DNA of 64,000 nt from JAHBVH01 sp034432375. GTDB lineage: Bacteria; Chloroflexota; Anaerolineae; Caldilineales; Caldilineaceae. The stretch is from contig DAOUCA010000170.1 in NCBI GenBank assembly GCA_034432375.1, positions 62,001-126,000 of the forward strand, read 5' to 3'. The position numbers and the translations under genes were made by a program. The notes below the pieces were generated by a model that saw nothing but the letters and a program-made list of their open reading frames with translations, had not been told where the DNA came from and made no database searches. Positions 60,824 through 64,000 of the stretch are shown here, piece by piece (the stretch's first letter is position 1; each line of letters starts with the position of its first letter).

Positions 60824-62581
60824 ATGGATAAGCAGGTAAAGAACTGTTCCAGCCTGACCGCGGCTGATCTCGACCTGCTGCAACGCATCGAACATGGGCT
60901 GCCGATTACCGCAGATATCAGCCGCGCCGACATTTTGGTCTGCACATTGCTCTCTGCCAATCGGGGATTGGTGATCAGCCATGCCATGCCCTCCTCGATC
61001 TCGTCGCTCTATCGCGATGCGGCAAGCGGGCGCACCTTTACGCGCGAAGAGCAGCCGCTGATTTTGCGGGCATTGACCAGTGGCAGTGGTGGCCGTTGGC
61101 AGCGCGAAGTATTGCGCAATGGCGCACCGATCATCCAGGATGTCTATCCCATCCACAATGGAAGCACCGCTAGTGGCCAGGAAGAGGGTAGCGGCGCAGG
61201 GAAGACCATTGGGGCCTTTGTGGTCGAAACCAATATGTTGGCCTATGAGCGGCAACGCCGGCGTAACCGTTATTTTCAGCGCGCGGTACCAGGGGTACAA
61301 GAGATGTGCCTGCATGGGGAAATCACCAATGCAGAAATCTTGGGGCGCTTTGGCATCTACGATGGGATCTATCTTGTCGACCACGAACGGCGGATCCGCT
61401 ATGCGAGCGGCAATGCCACCAACCTCTTTCGTACCGCCGGCATTGTGCGCGATCCTCATGGTGCCCATATTTCGATGTTAGAGGCGACCGATACCGAATT
61501 GGTCGAGGAGACCTTTCAGACGCAGAAGTGTCTAGAAGAGCGGCAGGAATCGAGCGATGGGCGCATTTGGATTCGGCGCACGGTGCCGCTACACATGCCG
61601 CCTGCCCGTTGGATGCAATTATTGTTGGGCGTGCCATGGTACAATCTGGCACAGCGCAAACATGCGGGGATCGATGCCGTGCTCGTTATGGTGCACAATG
61701 CAACCGAGACGGTGCAAAAACAGCGCGAGTTGAATGTCAAAGCGGCGATTATTCAGGAAGTTCATCATCGGGTCAAAAACAATCTACAAAATATCGCTGC
61801 CATTTTGCGCATCCAAGCCCGACGCACAGAAAATGAAGAAGCAAAACAGCATCTTACCGACGCTGTCAATCGTGTATTAAGTATGTCGGTGATCCATGAG
61901 TTTTTGAGCCAGGATGAGCACCGGCCGATTAGCCTGCGTGATATTTGTCAGCGCATTGCCACCCAGGTGGCACAGGTCTCTAGCAATCCAGAGCAAGAGA
62001 TCGCCATTCATGTGGCTGGCCCCAATATCCGTTTACCGGCTAGCCAGGCAACGCCGGCCGCCATGGTCATCAATGAACTACTCTTAAACGCGGTCGAACA
62101 TGGGCTGCGCGACCGTCACAAGGGGCACATCGAGATCGAACTGACCGATCTAGGCGATGCCGTTGAATTAATCGTCACCGACGACGGCAACGGCTTGCCC
62201 ACTGATTTTGGCGTCAAACCAAGCCGTAGCTTAGGGTTACAGATTGTACAGACGTTGGTGACCGATGATCTCAAGGGTGAAGTTACAATCGAATCCTTGA
62301 TGATGAACAACGGTGTAAAGGATTCCGAAACAGTAGGTGAAGCAAGGGCGAATCCAACAGCGCATGACACGCAATCGCCGGAAGAGAGCCCTATCATGCA
62401 GCATAAGAACGATATCGCGACTGCACATTTGGTGGATGAGAAGAGTGTAGGCGATAATGCGCCTTCAACTGATGCGCTAGCACAGGAACAAACTGACGGA
62501 ATGCCACTTCAAGAGGCAGCGTTTCTGCAAGGGACGCGAGCAACGATCCGGTTTCCCAAACGTTCCTTGGGAACAGATTAA
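60824..62581 (+). CDS. PdtaS-like sensor histidine kinase (HisKA_2)
   Basis: 585 residues, cytosolic. The N-terminal domain (LDLLQRIEHGLPITADISRA, FTREEQPLILRALTSGSGG) is the GAF-like PdtaS N-domain, then a PAS-like part (FGIYDGIYLVDHERRIRYAS). The phospho-His at about 314 is in IIQEVHHRVKNNLQNIAAIL. The HATPase is split: NELLLNAVEHGLRDRHKGHI, VTDDGNGLP, SLGLQIVQTLVTDDLKGEVT, and then about 75 low-complexity residues before GTRATIRFPK. It is followed 97 bases later by its ANTAR regulator. Confidence 0.9.
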   Translation: MDKQVKNCSSLTAADLDLLQRIEHGLPITADISRADILVCTLLSANRGLVISHAMPSSISSLYRDAASGRTFTREEQPLILRALTSGSGGRWQREVLRNGAPIIQDVYPIHNGSTASGQEEGSGAGKTIGAFVVETNMLAYERQRRRNRYFQRAVPGVQEMCLHGEITNAEILGRFGIYDGIYLVDHERRIRYASGNATNLFRTAGIVRDPHGAHISMLEATDTELVEETFQTQKCLEERQESSDGRIWIRRTVPLHMPPARWMQLLLGVPWYNLAQRKHAGIDAVLVMVHNATETVQKQRELNVKAAIIQEVHHRVKNNLQNIAAILRIQARRTENEEAKQHLTDAVNRVLSMSVIHEFLSQDEHRPISLRDICQRIATQVAQVSSNPEQEIAIHVAGPNIRLPASQATPAAMVINELLLNAVEHGLRDRHKGHIEIELTDLGDAVELIVTDDGNGLPTDFGVKPSRSLGLQIVQTLVTDDLKGEVTIESLMMNNGVKDSETVGEARANPTAHDTQSPEESPIMQHKNDIATAHLVDEKSVGDNAPSTDALAQEQTDGMPLQEAAFLQGTRATIRFPKRSLGTD

Positions 62582-62678
62582 GGAGCGATCCCAACTTATC
62601 TGTTCCCGGTGCACCACAACCGAAGTTTTGGATCGGTTCTAAATTCATATCAATTTGACTGATGAAGGAGAGCGAAAC

Positions 62679-63263
62679 GTGGAACGTACCCGCGTAATTA
62701 TCGCCGACGATGAATCACTAATCCGTATGGACTTACGTGAAATGTTAACAAACCTGGGCTATCTGGTGGTTGGTGAAGCGGGCGACGGACGCAGTTCGGT
62801 CAATCTAGCACGCGAAGTTCGCCCTGATATTGTCATTATGGATATCAAAATGCCCGACATGGATGGGATCGAAGCTGCCGAGATTTTGACCAGCGAACGT
62901 GTGGCACCGGTCCTGCTGCTGAGCGCCTATAGCCAGCAGGAGCTCGTGCAACGTGCTCGTCAAGCCGGGGTTGCCGGGTATCTGGTCAAGCCTTTTCGCG
63001 AAAGCGATCTTGCGCCCGCGATCGAAGTCGCCTTGACCCGCTTTAGCGAGTTCCGTGCCTTGGAGCGCGAGGTAGATTCGCTACAAGAGGCGTTGGAGAC
63101 ACGCAAGCTCGTAGAACGCGCCAAAGGCATTCTGATGGATACACAGGGGCTCAACGAGAGCGAGGCCTTCCGCCGTATCCAAAAGATGAGCATGAACAAT
63201 CGGAAGCCAATGCGCGCGGTAGCCGATGCGATTATCCTTGCCCATCAAGTTAGCGAAGAATAG
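62679..63263 (+). CDS. ANTAR-domain response regulator (PdtaR-like)
   Basis: 194 residues from the GTG at 62679 (AAGGAG 8 bases upstream). Receiver: VIIADDESLIRMDLREML, phospho-Asp in PDIVIMDIKMPDMDG, Thr position in LLLSAYSQQ (Ser instead), Lys in GYLVKPFRESD. The ANTAR RNA-binding domain is in ERAKGILMDTQGLNESEAFR and IQKMSMNNRKPMRAVADAII. ANTAR regulators bind twin-hairpin RNAs to prevent termination. It is the cognate partner of the kinase upstream. Confidence 0.93.
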   Translation: MERTRVIIADDESLIRMDLREMLTNLGYLVVGEAGDGRSSVNLAREVRPDIVIMDIKMPDMDGIEAAEILTSERVAPVLLLSAYSQQELVQRARQAGVAGYLVKPFRESDLAPAIEVALTRFSEFRALEREVDSLQEALETRKLVERAKGILMDTQGLNESEAFRRIQKMSMNNRKPMRAVADAIILAHQVSEE

Positions 63264-63296
63264 ACAAACAGCAGCGTTTTTACATAGTAGGTCAGC

Positions 63297-64000
63297 ATGA
63301 TTAAGATAGACAATAGCACAAACACCCCGACAAGGATCGATAGCATCGCATCGAAGCCAACCGGTGCCCTGCGCAATCGGACACGGGAGAAGAGTGTGAA
63401 GCTTTCTATCATTATGCCGGTCTACAATGAACGAACTACGCTGGAAGAGATCGTACAGCGGGTCCGCGATGTCAATTTGACCGTCGATCCTGATGGGCAA
63501 AACCATTTTTTGCGCGGCCCAATCACATTAGAGCGAGAATTGGTCATTGTTGATGATGGCTCAACCGACGGCACGCGTGAGATCCTCGACCAGTGGCGTG
63601 ATCAAAAGCCTAGCGATATGCTAATTGTTTTTCACGAGCAGAATGGTGGCAAAGGGGCTGCTCTACGCACTGGCTTTGAGCACGCTACTGGCGATATCCT
63701 GGTCATCCAAGATGCCGATCTAGAATATGACCCGCGCGATTATGTCAAGCTGCTGGTGCCCCTGCTTGAAGGACGATCACCCGTCATCTATGGGAGTCGC
63801 TTCCTGGGGGGGCAGCGCGCGACGATGAGCCTGAGCCACATGCTGGGCAACAAGTTTCTCACCATCCTCACCAATGTGCTCTATGGTACCTCCCTCAGTG
63901 ATATGGAAACCTGCTACAAATGTTTTCGCCGCGATGTGATTGCAGACATGCCACTGCGCAGCCGCCGCTTTGAAATTGAGCCGGAACTGACGGCCAAGAT
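63297..64000 (+). CDS. GT2 glycosyltransferase (dolichol-phosphate mannosyltransferase-like), 3' end outside window
   Basis: The frame is open to the end of the window (234 residues). After a 40-residue polar start: KLSIIMPVYNERTTLEEIVQ, then LVIVDDGSTDGTREILDQWR (nucleotide-binding Asp), NGGKGAALRTGFEHATGDIL, and the DxD-like VIQDADLEYDPRDY. YGSRFLGGQ, CYKCFRR and FEIEPELTAK are typical of DPM1/GtrB-type enzymes that load a sugar on a polyprenyl phosphate. It is 33 bases behind the ANTAR gene. Confidence 0.92.
   Translation, partial: MIKIDNSTNTPTRIDSIASKPTGALRNRTREKSVKLSIIMPVYNERTTLEEIVQRVRDVNLTVDPDGQNHFLRGPITLERELVIVDDGSTDGTREILDQWRDQKPSDMLIVFHEQNGGKGAALRTGFEHATGDILVIQDADLEYDPRDYVKLLVPLLEGRSPVIYGSRFLGGQRATMSLSHMLGNKFLTILTNVLYGTSLSDMETCYKCFRRDVIADMPLRSRRFEIEPELTAK

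Overview
The window looks like a chromosome segment of a filamentous or environmental Chloroflexota bacterium, probably of the Caldilineae/Anaerolineae type. This is inferred from gene content, not from a marker-gene tree. The signs are three exported proteins ending in a near-identical IYLPxVxR tail, many STAND/TPR, CHAT and HNH genes, an ECF42-type sigma factor, a PdtaS/PdtaR-like pair and CUT1 sugar transport. No rRNA or ribosomal protein operon is present. The last gene runs off the right edge and the first off the left edge.

Left part (1-10.6 kb): a TPR protein tail, a scar where two truncated genes abut, yaeQ, a beta-propeller lipoprotein, a TetR-cytochrome P450 operon with a clear double operator, a five-heme exported cytochrome, and an ECF42/DGPF/glyoxalase locus with a candidate ECF42 promoter and a 213-bp MITE.

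Accessory island (10.6-20.6 kb): toxin-antitoxin and nuclease genes, many of them broken. Three copies of a small-protein + HNH nuclease pair occur (one is a remnant). There are also a DUF433 antitoxin with a destroyed toxin, a DUF2283 pair, a frameshifted DUF559 gene, a frameshifted DNA methyltransferase followed by an amber-interrupted unknown-domain/Ser-Thr-kinase gene, and a frameshifted CHAT-TM-SH3 protein.

Middle (20.8-44.9 kb): mostly intact metabolism. It holds a CUT1 ABC transporter operon with an internal phytanoyl-CoA dioxygenase gene, a NarL-type two-component system, RtcB, an aminotransferase, a Gfo/Idh oxidoreductase, an enolase-superfamily enzyme next to guaB, an HTH-NB-ARC/TPR pair facing a frameshifted exported protein, a KDG-kinase-like enzyme, an ATP-grasp enzyme and fmt. 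Several small palindromic intergenic elements are scattered here.

Integrated element (44,999-60,501): a 15.4-kb island sits in tRNA-Pro(GGG), bounded by a perfect 73-bp direct repeat. It carries a tyrosine integrase next to the tRNA, a replication module (RepA-like ATPase, CHC2/Toprim primase, CACCACAAT repeats that look like iterons), a Dam-like methyltransferase, a small PD-(D/E)XK nuclease, several ribbon-helix-helix-like proteins, a second tyrosine recombinase and a two-gene cargo encoding a membrane pentapeptide-repeat protein. It has no recognisable capsid, terminase, tail, relaxase or conjugation genes. It is best read as an integrative plasmid or phage satellite-like element, and it is the main novelty of the window.

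Right end (60.5-64 kb): a PdtaS-like kinase, a PdtaR-like ANTAR regulator and the start of a GT2 glycosyltransferase.
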